Assembly (NCBI RefSeq): GCF_011604685.1
Contig: NZ_CP050063.1
Location: 8,597,001-8,661,000 of the forward strand
Length of the DNA stretch: 64,000 bases
Source: Spirosoma aureum
Lineage (GTDB): Bacteria; Bacteroidota; Bacteroidia; Cytophagales; Spirosomataceae
Direction: 5' to 3'
Shown one piece after another: positions 44,737 to 53,807 of the stretch; positions within the stretch are counted from its first letter, which is position 1; the number at the start of each line of letters is the position of its first letter. A program made the translations under genes and the position numbers. Below the pieces are notes generated by a model that saw nothing but the letters and a program-made list of their open reading frames with translations, was not told the origin of the DNA and made no database searches.

Positions 44737-46656
44737 TTATGTTGAATTTACCTTAAGCCCGGACTCATCCAGCTTCGAAAACGGCGAATTATTGCTGATA
44801 TACTCAGGAATAAGCTCTTTCAGAATGCCAACTAATGTCATATCATCAGCATCCCTAAGGGCCACCGCGAGACATGCCATAGATTTTTGCAATAAAGCCG
44901 AATCGAGCGGCTGAAGACGGGCTATTTTAATCTTTGGATGATGGGTTGGCAAACAATCTTCGCTGGCACTCAGCAATTCTTCGTACAGCTTCTCGCCCGG
45001 TCGTAAACCCGTAAAGTGCAATTCAATATCTTTATTTACTTCGTAGCCCGACAAACGAATCATTTGAAAAGCCAGATCAGCAATGCGAACGGGTTGGCCC
45101 ATATCAAATACAAATACTTCTCCGCCACTACCCATTGCAGCGGCCTCAAGAACCAGCTGGCAGGCTTCCGGTATGGTCATAAAATACCGAGTGATATCAG
45201 GATGTGTCACCGTAACCGGGCCTCCCGATTCAATCTGGTGCTTAAACATCGGCACTACCGATCCGCTGGAACCCAACACATTACCAAATCGGGTTGTGAT
45301 AAAATGAGTGGACGAGCTAGCATTCAAACTCTGTACATACAGTTCGGCAAAGCGTTTGGTCGCTCCCATTACGTTCGTCGGGTTAACGGCTTTATCCGTC
45401 GAAACCATCACAAATTTCCGTACGTTAAAGGCCACCGCTAAATCAGCAATGATTTTCGTACCCACTATATTGACCTTAATTGCTTCATAAGGATGTTCTT
45501 CCATGAGCGGCACATGCTTATAAGCGGCCGCATGGAAGACAAACGCAGGCTGGTATCGTTCGAATAATTTACGCATCCGCCCTGCGTCAGTTACGTCGGC
45601 AATCTGGCTCCTTATTGCAAGGCCCTGAATAGAGTTCCCCGGCTCTTTACGAAGTTTGAAAACCAGATTATACAACCCCGATTCGGATTGATCCAGCAAT
45701 ATAAGCTCGCGCGGACTATGGGCTACTAACTGATGAGCCAGCTCACTACCGATCGATCCTGCTGCCCCTGTCACCAGCACGACCTGTCCACGAATCTGTT
45801 TGCCGATGGCGTCATTGTTTAGCTGGATGGCTGGGCGTCCCAGCAAATCTTCGATTTGAACATCGCGGATTTGACGAGTGCTCAATCGCCCATTTATCCA
45901 GTTCTGCGTTGACGGCACCATTTTGGCAACAACCTGATAACGAAGTAGAAAATTGGCAATCTCGTTTCGGCGGTTAGCTGGCAGGTTGTTAATAGCCAGA
46001 ATTACTTCGGGACTGTTCGTCGTTCGGAGAAACAGGGTAGCCGCCTGAATCGGATTAAATACGGGTACGCCCTGTACCGTTTTCTGAACTTTGGCTGGAT
46101 TGTCATCAATAAATCCCAGAATACGATAATCGGGATTACGTTGCAGAATGCCTTTCGTATGAATACCCATCACACCTGCACCATAGATTAGTACAGGCCG
46201 CGATTTACTGATTGGCCTTGTGATCAATAACTGGTACAGGTATTTGGTAGTGAACCGAATAGTGACCAGCAGTACGATACTAATAAAATAGTCAATGACT
46301 AAAATAGAAGCTGGAATATAGAGCTTTGGATCACTGTAAATCACTTTCAGGCTATAGGAGCCAAGGCCAGCCAGTAGGCTACTAAGCGTAACGGCCTGCC
46401 CGATCAATTGCACATCTTCTATCCCGGTATGTCGTATAACGCCCGCAAAGGGTCGAATCCAGAGGAACAATAAGAATCGGCAAAACAGCAAACCCCAAAA
46501 GTGATTCCAATGCCAATTAGCCGGTTCAATTGCAAAATTGAATCGCAAGGCCCAGGCGCAGATGAACGATAAAACAGTTATTGTCAGGTCGACCAGCAGG
46601 ACAACCAAACGAGGGGCAAATCGAGTAGCAACCTTCGCTGACAGTAATTGCTTCAT
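44737..46656 (-). CDS. Membrane-bound NDP-sugar epimerase/dehydratase (CapD/WbpM type)
   Basis: 639 residues. Four N-terminal membrane helices (residues about 18-135) and a CoA-binding-like domain (PVLIYGAGVMGIHTKGILQR) precede the extended SDR domain: NAD motif LVTGAAGSIGSELAHQL, then VSTDKAVNPTNVMGATKRFAE with the catalytic Lys. This is the architecture of WbpM/PglF/CapD, which make 4-keto-6-deoxy sugars (UDP-GlcNAc 4,6-dehydratase) for capsule, LPS or glycoprotein glycans. It is monocistronic, with a good promoter upstream. Confidence 0.92.
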   Translation of the reverse strand: MKQLLSAKVATRFAPRLVVLLVDLTITVLSFICAWALRFNFAIEPANWHWNHFWGLLFCRFLLFLWIRPFAGVIRHTGIEDVQLIGQAVTLSSLLAGLGSYSLKVIYSDPKLYIPASILVIDYFISIVLLVTIRFTTKYLYQLLITRPISKSRPVLIYGAGVMGIHTKGILQRNPDYRILGFIDDNPAKVQKTVQGVPVFNPIQAATLFLRTTNSPEVILAINNLPANRRNEIANFLLRYQVVAKMVPSTQNWINGRLSTRQIRDVQIEDLLGRPAIQLNNDAIGKQIRGQVVLVTGAAGSIGSELAHQLVAHSPRELILLDQSESGLYNLVFKLRKEPGNSIQGLAIRSQIADVTDAGRMRKLFERYQPAFVFHAAAYKHVPLMEEHPYEAIKVNIVGTKIIADLAVAFNVRKFVMVSTDKAVNPTNVMGATKRFAELYVQSLNASSSTHFITTRFGNVLGSSGSVVPMFKHQIESGGPVTVTHPDITRYFMTIPEACQLVLEAAAMGSGGEVFVFDMGQPVRIADLAFQMIRLSGYEVNKDIELHFTGLRPGEKLYEELLSASEDCLPTHHPKIKIARLQPLDSALLQKSMACLAVALRDADDMTLVGILKELIPEYISNNSPFSKLDESGLKVNST

Positions 46657-46729
46657 TACAGGCTTTTATCGTTACAAAGTCGATGTGGTTACGAGCACAG
46701 TAGTCAATAAAAACTGACTATTCGACTAG

Positions 46730-46759
46730 CAAAGATAAATAAGTGACTTAACCTGGCAA
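46730..46759 (-). promoter_or_regulatory. Promoter of the CapD/WbpM-like gene
   Basis: On the minus strand, TTG (46759-46757) and TATCTTTG (46737-46730) are 19 bases apart, a full Bacteroidota match. The transcript would carry a leader of about 70 bases before the ATG at 46656. Confidence 0.65.
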
Positions 46760-46871
46760 GGGATTATGTAACTTTTATACAAATTTAATTTCCATATAAA
46801 TAGACCTTCTACCAGCAAGTAGATTAACTAAAAGGCTTTCTGATAAGCTCCTAAAAAACTCCGTATACAGC

Positions 46872-47384
46872 TTATGCTTTTGGGCGCTTATAAAGGGGTA
46901 CGGTACTGCATGGTTCGCCAAAAAGTAGGCTTTGCACGACCGGGCGTAATACACGAGTTAATTCGACAAATGCAGCCGTTGGAACCGGAACTTTAGAACA
47001 TCCTTTTACAACGACACGAGCATCCCGGTAATCGTCAGGATTAATCTGCGCAATAGCATCGAAATAGAGCTTTTCTTCCAGATCGGTGAGATTTCCGAAG
47101 ACAATCGTATTAGCGAAGGGTTGCAGTTGGATCGTCAGCAGCATATAAGCCCAGGTTGGCACGATCGCATCTTCGGTACAGGTAATGGCTACATTCTTGC
47201 CGTCGTACTGGCTCCAGTCGTGCTCTTTCAGAAAAGCCCGAAAGTCTTTCTCCTTAAGAATCAACCCCATATACAGGTTATCTTTCAAATCATAGACAAC
47301 CCGTTCGCCAGGGTGATAAAACGATTCCAGATCAAGCGACACAAGGCCACTTGTAGCAACACGGTTAATAATCTCAGTTTCCAT
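46872..47384 (-). CDS. DUF2480 protein
   Basis: 170 residues from ATG 47384 (METEIINRVATSGLVSLDLE). The frame extends upstream to 47441 but the family starts here. Conserved DUF2480 parts: GERVVYDLKDNLYMGLILKE, VAITCTEDAIVPTWAYMLL and VVVKGCSKVPVPTAAFVELT. It is a cytoplasmic Bacteroidota protein of unknown function, divergent from dnaN by 235 bases. Confidence 0.9.
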   Translation of the reverse strand: METEIINRVATSGLVSLDLESFYHPGERVVYDLKDNLYMGLILKEKDFRAFLKEHDWSQYDGKNVAITCTEDAIVPTWAYMLLTIQLQPFANTIVFGNLTDLEEKLYFDAIAQINPDDYRDARVVVKGCSKVPVPTAAFVELTRVLRPVVQSLLFGEPCSTVPLYKRPKA

Positions 47385-47570
47385 TCGTCCTGTTGAATTG
47401 ATATACAGCTTGCAATCAGAAGCGTATAAGCCGAGAATCATCGTTGTGCCATGATTCCATAAAATCGCATACTATTGACTGTTCACCATTTTCTTTGCAA
47501 CAACCCTTTACCATCGAAAGGTTCTTTATACCCGTTGACAAAAACCCGCCGGACAGTCCACATTTTTTGC

Positions 47571-47578
47571 TACTTTTG
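47571..47578 (+). promoter_or_regulatory. Likely -7 element for dnaN
   Basis: TACTTTTG matches TAnnTTTG, 42 bases before the dnaN ATG. A clear TTG at the expected spacing is lacking; TTGACA at 47535-47540 is too far upstream for this promoter type. Confidence 0.45.
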
Positions 47579-47619
47579 TCTTTACATCTATTTATGAACT
47601 GCCCTTAAACGATTGGCCC

Positions 47620-48741
47620 ATGAAATTCATCGTTTCCTCGTCCGTACTGCTAAAAAACCTTCAAAATATTAACGGCGTCGTGGCAACTAACCCGATTGTG
47701 CCGATCCTGGAAAATTTCCTGTTTCGCATTGACGATGGTACGCTGACCGTAACCGCTTCGGACCTGCAAACGACCATGACAACGGAAATTCCGGTCGATG
47801 CCTCCGAGAACGGAGCCATTGCCATTCCGGCCAAATTGTTGCTCGATACACTTCGTAGCCTTCCCGAACAGCCCGTAACGGTAAATATTGATACAGAGAC
47901 ATTTGGAACTGAAATTCTGACCGACAATGGTCGCTATAAACTTTCGGGTGAAAACCCGATTGATTTCCCCAAACTACCGACTGTCAACAAGAGCATGTCT
48001 GTTGAGATGTCTTCTGACATATTACTGGGAGCGATCAATAATACGGTTTTTGCAACTAGCACCGATGATCTTCGTCCAGCGATGACTGGGGTATATCTGC
48101 AACTGAGTCCTGAAAATGCCACCTTCGTGGCTACCGATGGGCATCGGCTCATTCGCTACCGTCGGACTGACCTCGGCGCATCGTCCAGTTCATCGATCAT
48201 TATCCCACGGAAGGCGTTGCAGTTGCTGAAAGCATCCTTACCCGACAACGTTCCGGTCACGGCTGAATTCAGCCAGGCGAATGCATCTTTTACGTTCGGA
48301 CCAACCCAGCTGATCTGTCGGTTGATCGATGAGCGTTTTCCTGATTACGAAAACGCGATTCCGACCAACAATCCGAATGTAATGACCATCGGCCGGACTG
48401 ATCTGCTTAACTCGCTGAAACGGATCATGATCTACGCCAATCGGACTACCCATCAAATTCGGCTGTCGCTCAAAGCAAATTCACTGACCATTTCGGCCGA
48501 AGATCTGGATTACTCCAACGAAGCCAATGAGAAACTCCTTTGCGACTACGATGGCGAACCGATGGAGATTGGCTTCAACGCCAAACTGATGTCGGAAGTA
48601 TTGAGCAACCTCAGCGCAAAAATGGTTTCCCTTGAACTATCGGCTCCCAACCGCGCGGGTCTGCTGATTCCGGCCGATAAAGAAGAAAACGAAGACATTC
48701 TGATGCTGGTAATGCCAGTTATGCTGAATACATACGCGTAA
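47620..48741 (+). CDS. dnaN: DNA polymerase III beta subunit (sliding clamp)
   Basis: 373 residues, full length, with three DnaN domains: KFIVSSSVLLKNLQNINGVV at the start, then VYLQLSPENATFVATDGHRL, and a C-terminal EENEDILMLVMPVMLNTYA where the MPVM clamp motif closes the third domain. The dimer encircles DNA and tethers polymerase. It is not next to dnaA or recF here, as is common in Bacteroidota. A 22-bp perfect inverted repeat follows the stop at once. Confidence 0.97.
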   Translation: MKFIVSSSVLLKNLQNINGVVATNPIVPILENFLFRIDDGTLTVTASDLQTTMTTEIPVDASENGAIAIPAKLLLDTLRSLPEQPVTVNIDTETFGTEILTDNGRYKLSGENPIDFPKLPTVNKSMSVEMSSDILLGAINNTVFATSTDDLRPAMTGVYLQLSPENATFVATDGHRLIRYRRTDLGASSSSSIIIPRKALQLLKASLPDNVPVTAEFSQANASFTFGPTQLICRLIDERFPDYENAIPTNNPNVMTIGRTDLLNSLKRIMIYANRTTHQIRLSLKANSLTISAEDLDYSNEANEKLLCDYDGEPMEIGFNAKLMSEVLSNLSAKMVSLELSAPNRAGLLIPADKEENEDILMLVMPVMLNTYA

Positions 48742-48745
48742 CGGG

Positions 48746-48790
48746 AATGGTGAACGATGAGTACTGAATCAGTACTCATCGTTCACCATT
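48746..48790 (+). terminator. Perfect 22-bp inverted repeat after dnaN
   Basis: Bases 48746-48767 are the exact reverse complement of 48769-48790 with a single central base; the arms start AATGGTGAACGATGAG. It begins 4 bases past the dnaN stop. The next gene's frame runs back into it (ATG at 48757), which is why the MFS start is placed at 48802. Confidence 0.8.
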
Positions 48791-48801
48791 CATTATTCTT
48801 T

Positions 48802-50028
48802 ATGGCCCCCAAACGTACGGCTCCGGCCCTTATTTTCATTTTCATTACGCTCCTGATTGATGTTACGGGACTAGGTATCATTATTCCAGTCTTCCCGAAA
48901 CTGATTGAGCAACTGATTCATGGTAATATTAGCCAGGCAGCGCACTGGGGCGGTTTATTGACATCTTCCTATGCGCTCATGCAGTTTGCCTTCTCACCGA
49001 TTCTGGGTGGTTTGAGCGATCGGTTCGGACGCAGACCCGTACTTTTATTCTCCCTTTTTGGTTTTGGCCTCGACTATATCCTTCAAGGCTTTGCACCCAG
49101 TATTGGCTGGCTATTTCTGGGCCGAATACTGGCGGGTATTACGGGAGCCAGCTTCACGACCGCAACCGCCTATATTGCCGACGTTAGCCCTCCCAAGAAA
49201 CGGGCGCAGAACTTCGGATTGGTCGGAGCAGCGTTTGGTGTTGGCTTTATTCTAGGTCCTGCCATTGGTGGATTTCTTGGACAGTATGGACCGCGAGTGC
49301 CGTTTTTTGTTTCGGCGGGACTAACAATGGTCAACTTTCTATACGGTTATTTTATCCTCCCGGAATCACTCCCCGTCGAGCATCGTCGACCTTTCGACTG
49401 GCGACGTGCGAATCCGGTCAGTTCACTGGCGCGATTAGGAAAATATCCTGTCATTCTTGGTTTAGTTGCCTCGCTGGTTCTGGTTTATATTGCTGGATTT
49501 GCCGTACAGGGAACCTGGACGTTCTACACGATGGAAAAATTCAAGTGGAATGAAAAAACCGTGGGTTTATCACTGGCCGCCATTGGTGTATCGTTTGCTG
49601 TCGTGCAGGGTGGCCTAAGCCGGATCATTATTCCTAAATTAGGTCAGCAACGGTCGGTTTATGTCGGTATGCTGTTCAGCGCCATTGGCTTCGCTCTGTT
49701 TGCTTTTGCGAATCAGAGCTGGATGATGTTTGCTTTTATGACTGTGTATGCAATGGGCGGTATTGCCGGGCCATCGATACAGGGTATCATTTCGAATCAG
49801 GTTCCAGCTAATGAACAGGGTGAATTACAGGGCGCCCTGACCAGCCTGACCAGCACGACATCTATTGTTGGTCCATTCATTATGACAAACCTGTTTTCCT
49901 TCTTCACCGCAACCACTGCTCCCGTTTATTTCCCTGGTGCACCGTTCGTATTGAGCTCTGTTCTCATTCTTATCAGTGCCGTCTTGGCCAGACGTGGACT
50001 AAATCGTGAGCAGGTAACGACTAGTTAG
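48802..50028 (+). CDS. TetA-like MFS transporter
   Basis: 408 residues from ATG 48802 ([18 protein letters not shown]); the longer frame from 48757 begins inside the terminator. Twelve membrane helices are predicted by eye. It has the MFS motif [21 protein letters not shown], and the [16 protein letters not shown] helix-1 pattern of the TCR/Tet family. Members export drugs or metabolites by proton antiport; the substrate is unknown and resistance cannot be claimed. It is monocistronic. Confidence 0.88.
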   Translation: MAPKRTAPALIFIFITLLIDVTGLGIIIPVFPKLIEQLIHGNISQAAHWGGLLTSSYALMQFAFSPILGGLSDRFGRRPVLLFSLFGFGLDYILQGFAPSIGWLFLGRILAGITGASFTTATAYIADVSPPKKRAQNFGLVGAAFGVGFILGPAIGGFLGQYGPRVPFFVSAGLTMVNFLYGYFILPESLPVEHRRPFDWRRANPVSSLARLGKYPVILGLVASLVLVYIAGFAVQGTWTFYTMEKFKWNEKTVGLSLAAIGVSFAVVQGGLSRIIIPKLGQQRSVYVGMLFSAIGFALFAFANQSWMMFAFMTVYAMGGIAGPSIQGIISNQVPANEQGELQGALTSLTSTTSIVGPFIMTNLFSFFTATTAPVYFPGAPFVLSSVLILISAVLARRGLNREQVTTS

Positions 50029-50193
50029 CCTCCTTGGGGCCAATCTTCCATATACTTGGATTTTGCAATAGAACAGGCTAAATACGGCTTAACTTAGCTA
50101 TGTTATAGCTGGCACTTCAGTATATTATTTCACAGCACCTGGCTGATACTGGCTATTCCATGTATTTTTGACTAAAAACACCTATTTTCTGTC

Positions 50194-50218
50194 GCGCAAA
50201 TAATTGTTTGATTTGCGC
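50194..50218. promoter_or_regulatory. Inverted repeat upstream of the SDR gene, possible operator
   Basis: GCGCAAAT (50194-50201) and ATTTGCGC (50211-50218) are exact reverse complements with a 9-base spacer, about 46 bases before the -7 word at 50264. The size and spacing suit a dimeric regulator. Confidence 0.4.
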
Positions 50219-50263
50219 AAGTATCCGTTTGATTCAGGTAAGCCTCATTCTGTTGCCCGGTTC

Positions 50264-50271
50264 TACTTTTG
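50264..50271 (+). promoter_or_regulatory. Likely -7 element for the SDR gene
   Basis: TACTTTTG, 92 bases before the SDR ATG at 50364. No well-spaced TTG is seen, as is common at activated promoters. Confidence 0.35.
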
Positions 50272-50363
50272 TCCTACACAAGCTGCACGTTGTGAGCACC
50301 AGTAAAAGACAGTTAAGTACAGGTAACACAACTGCCAGATCTTGTCTCTGAACAAAATCAATC

Positions 50364-51215
50364 ATGGATACAGCAACTAAAAAAGTATGGTTTGTGACCG
50401 GTGCCTCCAAAGGGCTGGGACTCGTATTGGCACAAAAATTATTGCAGCAGGGATACGCCGTAGCGGCTACATCCCGGAATCAGAGGGAGCTTGCCGACGC
50501 CGTTGGCAATACGACAGCTTCTTTCCTGCCTTTAGCGGTGAATCTTACCGATGAAAACAGCGTCCGGCAGGCTATCGACACCACAATTCGCACTTTTGGC
50601 GGGCTGGATGTGGTCGTTAACAATGCCGGATATGGTTTATCGGGTAGTGTTGAAGAACTGACGGATCGGGAAGCCCGCGACAATTTCGAGGTTAACGTAT
50701 TTGGCTCCCTGAATGTGGTCCGGCAGGCAATGCCTTTTCTGAGACAACAGAACTCTGGCCATATCCTTAATATTTCGTCAATTGGTGGTTTTTTCGGCTC
50801 CTTTCCCGGATGGGGCATCTACTGCGCCACGAAGTTTGCGGTAGAAGGATTTTCGGAGTCGTTAGCAACTGAGGCCAAAGCTTTCGGGATTCATGTCACG
50901 ATTGTTGAACCTGGCTATTTTAGAACGAACTTCCTGACCGCTGGATCGATGAGTGTTTCGCAAAACCAGATCGACGCGTATAAGGAAGTTCGGGAGTCGC
51001 AGCACCTTCACCAGCATGTTCTGAACGGAAATCAGCAGGGCGATCCGGAAAAGGCAGCACTGGCTATGATTCAGATTACTACCGAACCGAATCCACCCGT
51101 GCATTTATTCCTTGGCCAGGACGCGTATGATATGGCCAATGCGAAAATAAGTGCGGTTCAGGAAGAACTGGAGCGCTGGAAAGAACTTACGGTTTCTACA
51201 GGCTTTGATGCGTAA
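50364..51215 (+). CDS. Short-chain dehydrogenase/reductase
   Basis: 283 residues of the classical SDR type: WFVTGASKGLGLVLAQKLL (cofactor motif), VVNNAGYGLSGSVEELTD, catalytic Ser in NISSIGG and the YCATKFAVEGF Tyr-x-x-x-Lys. The substrate is unknown; close relatives are annotated only as SDR oxidoreductases. It is monocistronic, with a nearby inverted repeat upstream and a strong terminator behind, which points to its own regulation. Confidence 0.92.
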   Translation: MDTATKKVWFVTGASKGLGLVLAQKLLQQGYAVAATSRNQRELADAVGNTTASFLPLAVNLTDENSVRQAIDTTIRTFGGLDVVVNNAGYGLSGSVEELTDREARDNFEVNVFGSLNVVRQAMPFLRQQNSGHILNISSIGGFFGSFPGWGIYCATKFAVEGFSESLATEAKAFGIHVTIVEPGYFRTNFLTAGSMSVSQNQIDAYKEVRESQHLHQHVLNGNQQGDPEKAALAMIQITTEPNPPVHLFLGQDAYDMANAKISAVQEELERWKELTVSTGFDA

Positions 51216-51224
51216 TCGCTTTAT

Positions 51225-51263
51225 AAAAACGGCCTGTTCCGATCATCGGGACAGGCCGTTTTT
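51225..51263 (+). terminator. Intrinsic terminator after the SDR gene
   Basis: AAAAACGGCCTGTTCC pairs with GGGACAGGCCGTTTTT around a 7-nt loop, ending in a T-run. It is 9 bases after the stop. Confidence 0.9.
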
Positions 51264-51309
51264 GTAGTCAATAACTGACAGTACACCCATCCGAGCTAAA
51301 TCAAAGCTT

Positions 51310-51474
51310 ATGGCATTGCACGTGAAGCCAATAAGTAGGATTAATGACCAGGATCTATTCCAGAGAAAACGTACCCAAAGCTTTCAACGCAAGCAACAAC
51401 TAGTTCGAGCAAGACGATATTACCACCAACCTAGGTCCTATAATAGATCAAAAAAGGCCAGGTCGATTCGCTAA
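51310..51474 (+). CDS. Possible 54-residue basic protein
   Basis: An open frame (ATG 51310, stop 51472-51474) encodes a very basic product rich in Arg, Lys and Gln, for example RKRTQSFQRKQQLVRARRYY and RSYNRSKKARSIR. It resembles no family known to me. It lies in a 536-base gap between a terminator and the convergent YceI gene, without a clear promoter. It could be a remnant or a chance frame. Confidence 0.25.
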   Translation: MALHVKPISRINDQDLFQRKRTQSFQRKQQLVRARRYYHQPRSYNRSKKARSIR

Positions 51475-51539
51475 TTAAGGCCCAGCATCAGGATCGTTGT
51501 CTGGTATCTTGCGTTTCCTGTTGATGATTTGATCCGCGC

Positions 51540-51737
51540 ATGCATTTTTCCCGGCAGCAAAGTGAACACGACAAAGGTGTATGTTCGACCTTTGTTCTCA
51601 AATCAAGGAAAACCTATATTTTCAGGGCTTTCGTCGGGAACAACATTGCGTTTGATACGGCTCCTGACGAAAGCCCTGACGTTGAAAAGGCTTTTGGATT
51701 GGCAGCGATCGTTTCGTTTGAGCCTTTACGCTACTGA
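51540..51737 (+). other. Unexplained segment with a long spaced inverted repeat
   Basis: Bases 51622-51639 and 51662-51679 are reverse complements at 17 of 18 positions, spaced 22 bases (core CAGGGCTTTCGTC and GACGAAAGCCCTG). Two overlapping open frames (51529-51747 and 51540-51737) cover it; neither resembles a known protein. The longer C-terminus (DTAPDESPDVEKAFGLAAIV) could be a gene remnant. A structured RNA or terminator is also possible. Confidence 0.3.
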
Positions 51738-51799
51738 TAGTTGTTAGGCATATAGATTACTTGCCTGCCGGGCCATATGATGGTAAACAAACGGTATAG

Positions 51800-52357
51800 T
51801 TACAGTGTAAATACGACCGTAAATTTGAGCAGCATCCCGTCCTCTGTTTTCATGCCCATAAGCGATGGGCGTTCAATGGAATAATCGCTCATATTGACCG
51901 GGAATTCGCCAGTCAGTGTCATTTTTCCACCAGCATCTTTCCGACTAACCTGCATAGTAACTGGCTTCGTAACGCCATGAAATGTCAGATTACCTTTAGC
52001 CGTCAATGCCCCATCTTCGCCCGCTTTAATGTCAGAGCTGACAAAGGTTACATTCGGATATTTCAGCCCGTCAAGCACTTCCATGGCGTGCGAGTCGCGG
52101 TTGTTGTTATCACTATCGAATGAAGACACTTTAATGGAGACAGCTACGTTTTCGGGCTGTTTCGCTTCATCATTATAGATCACGGCACAATTGACGTCGT
52201 GGCTGACCCCTTCCCATTTATGAAGCGGATGTTTGGCCGCATAGGTAACTGTCGAAAGCGATTTGTCGGCCATAAGTTTACGCTTAGCCATTGGACTCAC
52301 AAAGGCGCAGAGAATCAGTATGGCTAGCCAATAGCCACGAGTAACTGGATAGTTCAT
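51800..52357 (-). CDS. YceI-family periplasmic protein
   Basis: From ATG 52357 (MNYPVTRGYWLAILILCAF) it has 185 residues with a signal peptide. The YceI lipocalin-like barrel is evident: STVTYAAKHPLHKWEGVSH, AVSIKVSSFDSDNNNRDSHA, KAEGDLTFHGVTKPVTM-like (here AKGNLTFHGVTKPVTMQVSR). YceI proteins bind isoprenoid-like lipids and are often encoded with cytochrome b561. Here it is downstream of a four-helix membrane protein and a Rieske protein, which suggests a shared electron-transfer job. Confidence 0.92.
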   Translation of the reverse strand: MNYPVTRGYWLAILILCAFVSPMAKRKLMADKSLSTVTYAAKHPLHKWEGVSHDVNCAVIYNDEAKQPENVAVSIKVSSFDSDNNNRDSHAMEVLDGLKYPNVTFVSSDIKAGEDGALTAKGNLTFHGVTKPVTMQVSRKDAGGKMTLTGEFPVNMSDYSIERPSLMGMKTEDGMLLKFTVVFTL

Positions 52358-52496
52358 AATTGTAGGGGATTGGTAATTAAGGGAAATAGCAATGGAGAAC
52401 GTAAGGAAGTGGGTAATTGTGGTGTAAAAGGTATGTATAGCCTCTCGTCCCGACAACTACCCAGTTACCCATTCACCTGCTCACCAAGTACCGAAA

Positions 52497-53186
52497 TCAG
52501 AATGTAAGTGAAACAATTGAAGCGGCATAGGCTCCAAAAGTTCCGTAAGCAGCCGCCCGGTGATAGGGTTTCAGATCAGGATGATCCTCAATCATATGGG
52601 CCAGTATATTTGTTGCAACCATACCCGTCAGGTGAACGATGGCGAGGTATTTATGCAGTTTGATCGAGGTGAACCCTTTCTTGGTTCCTACTACCGGTGG
52701 TGGAGCCGTCAGGGATAGAGCCAGGGTGGTCCCATACGCAATGTTGATAAACGTAGCCGAGCGCTCATGCCACTTTTTTGTATCGACATACTCCTGCCCT
52801 TTCGCATTGTAGAGCTTTGCGCCCAGCAAGCCCTGCGCTATAAACCCGGCCAATGTAACAAAACCACCGATTTGGTGCGTTATCAGCATCGTCCGCCGAA
52901 CTTTTAGTTCGTTGGCTCGCCCTTCGGGCGTTAGAGGGGCCACATTCATGGCTCTCAACAAACCTTTGGGACCCCAGAATACCCGCTGTGTAAATATCAT
53001 TTTTCGGGGCAGCAACGGCTGGGCATCGGTTGAATCGGCCAAACCCGCAAGTAGTGCGTCGGCAGCGTTATTATCTTTGGGCGACAATGTATCGACAGCT
53101 ACACTCGTCTTCACCGCCGTCGAATCCTGAGCTTGCAACGAGCCAATCCCGAACGATAGGAGTACGGCAACAAAAAAGTATTTCAT
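52497..53186 (-). CDS. Four-helix membrane protein, possible b-type cytochrome
   Basis: 229 residues with a signal (YFFVAVLLSFGIGSLQAQ), a 65-residue exported region and four membrane helices from residue 100. Histidines are placed in or at the ends of helices: MLITHQIGGFVTLAG, KKWHERSATFINIAYG, IKLHKYLAIVHLTGMVA and LAHMIEDHPDLKPYHRAAAYG. This pattern could bind haem as in cytochrome b561, but I see no family match. Neighbours are a Rieske protein upstream and YceI downstream on the same strand; E. coli yceJ-yceI has an analogous layout. Confidence 0.7.
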   Translation of the reverse strand: MKYFFVAVLLSFGIGSLQAQDSTAVKTSVAVDTLSPKDNNAADALLAGLADSTDAQPLLPRKMIFTQRVFWGPKGLLRAMNVAPLTPEGRANELKVRRTMLITHQIGGFVTLAGFIAQGLLGAKLYNAKGQEYVDTKKWHERSATFINIAYGTTLALSLTAPPPVVGTKKGFTSIKLHKYLAIVHLTGMVATNILAHMIEDHPDLKPYHRAAAYGTFGAYAASIVSLTF

Positions 53187-53203
53187 TGAACGGGAATTTG
53201 TAG

Positions 53204-53728
53204 TTAAGCCGTAACGGTCAATTTGTTACCGTCAGCACTGAGTGTCGTTTTATACAATTTCATAGCAGCCTGGCCGGAAATTATAGCTACGGTTACACTT
53301 CCGTCTGTAGCATACGTTGAGCCATGAGCATTACAATAAAAATTATCGGATGCCAGTTGGTATGAAACCAGATCCTGGTGCTCATGCGTACAGTCTCTTT
53401 GTATAGTTACGTACTTACCCCCTTTAGTATTGGCAATCAACACATTACCCACTTTCACAAACTCACCTACTGTTTTAAGTTTAGAAAAATCAGCGTTTGT
53501 CAGATCAACCGTAAAGTTAATGGCGCCTTTTGCTGTTTCGGCGTTACCGGTTAAACCAGAACTTGTCGTGGGCGTACCCGGAGTCGGTGATGGATCATCG
53601 CTCTTGCTGGAACAGGCTGTTAGTCCCGTACCCATACAATAAAAAGCCATTAGAGCTGCGCTGCTCATACCAAGGCTCCGCAAAAATTCACCACGCTTCA
53701 TTTGGTCGGTCGTTGGATTGCTATTCAT
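53204..53728 (-). CDS. Rieske [2Fe-2S] lipoprotein
   Basis: 174 residues (165 from the ATG at 53701, MKRGEFLRSLGMSSA). The N-terminus has a KR-type Tat-like signal and a possible lipobox, GLTACSS. The cluster ligands are C113 and H115 (DCTHEHQ) and C132 and H135 (YCNAHGST), the Rieske pattern C-x-H...C-x-x-H. The disulfide cysteines of bc1-type Rieske proteins are absent, so this is a simple low-potential type. It starts a three-gene minus-strand cluster with the membrane protein and YceI. Confidence 0.88.
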   Translation of the reverse strand: MNSNPTTDQMKRGEFLRSLGMSSAALMAFYCMGTGLTACSSKSDDPSPTPGTPTTSSGLTGNAETAKGAINFTVDLTNADFSKLKTVGEFVKVGNVLIANTKGGKYVTIQRDCTHEHQDLVSYQLASDNFYCNAHGSTYATDGSVTVAIISGQAAMKLYKTTLSADGNKLTVTA

Positions 53729-53807
53729 CTGTTTGTAGGTTGTTTAATGTAGCTACACTGAATGACGTTTGATACTACTACTCGTACTCGTTTACTGCCT
53801 GGAAAAG

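Larger units (their letters stand above)
50029..50363. other. 335-bp gap before the SDR gene: promoter and operator region
   Basis: No gene is visible in the gap between the MFS transporter and the SDR. Its right part carries an 8-bp inverted repeat and a -7 word that serve the SDR gene; the left part has nothing recognisable, only AT-rich sequence without a clear terminator. Confidence 0.5.

Noticed and set aside
48757..48801. Upstream start of the MFS gene ([11 protein letters not shown]...)
   Set aside because: It lies inside the perfect 22-bp inverted repeat that ends the dnaN transcript; the MFS family start fits ATG 48802.
48802..50028. Tetracycline resistance gene
   Set aside because: The family match (TCR/Tet MFS) does not establish the substrate; no resistance context such as a TetR regulator is adjacent.
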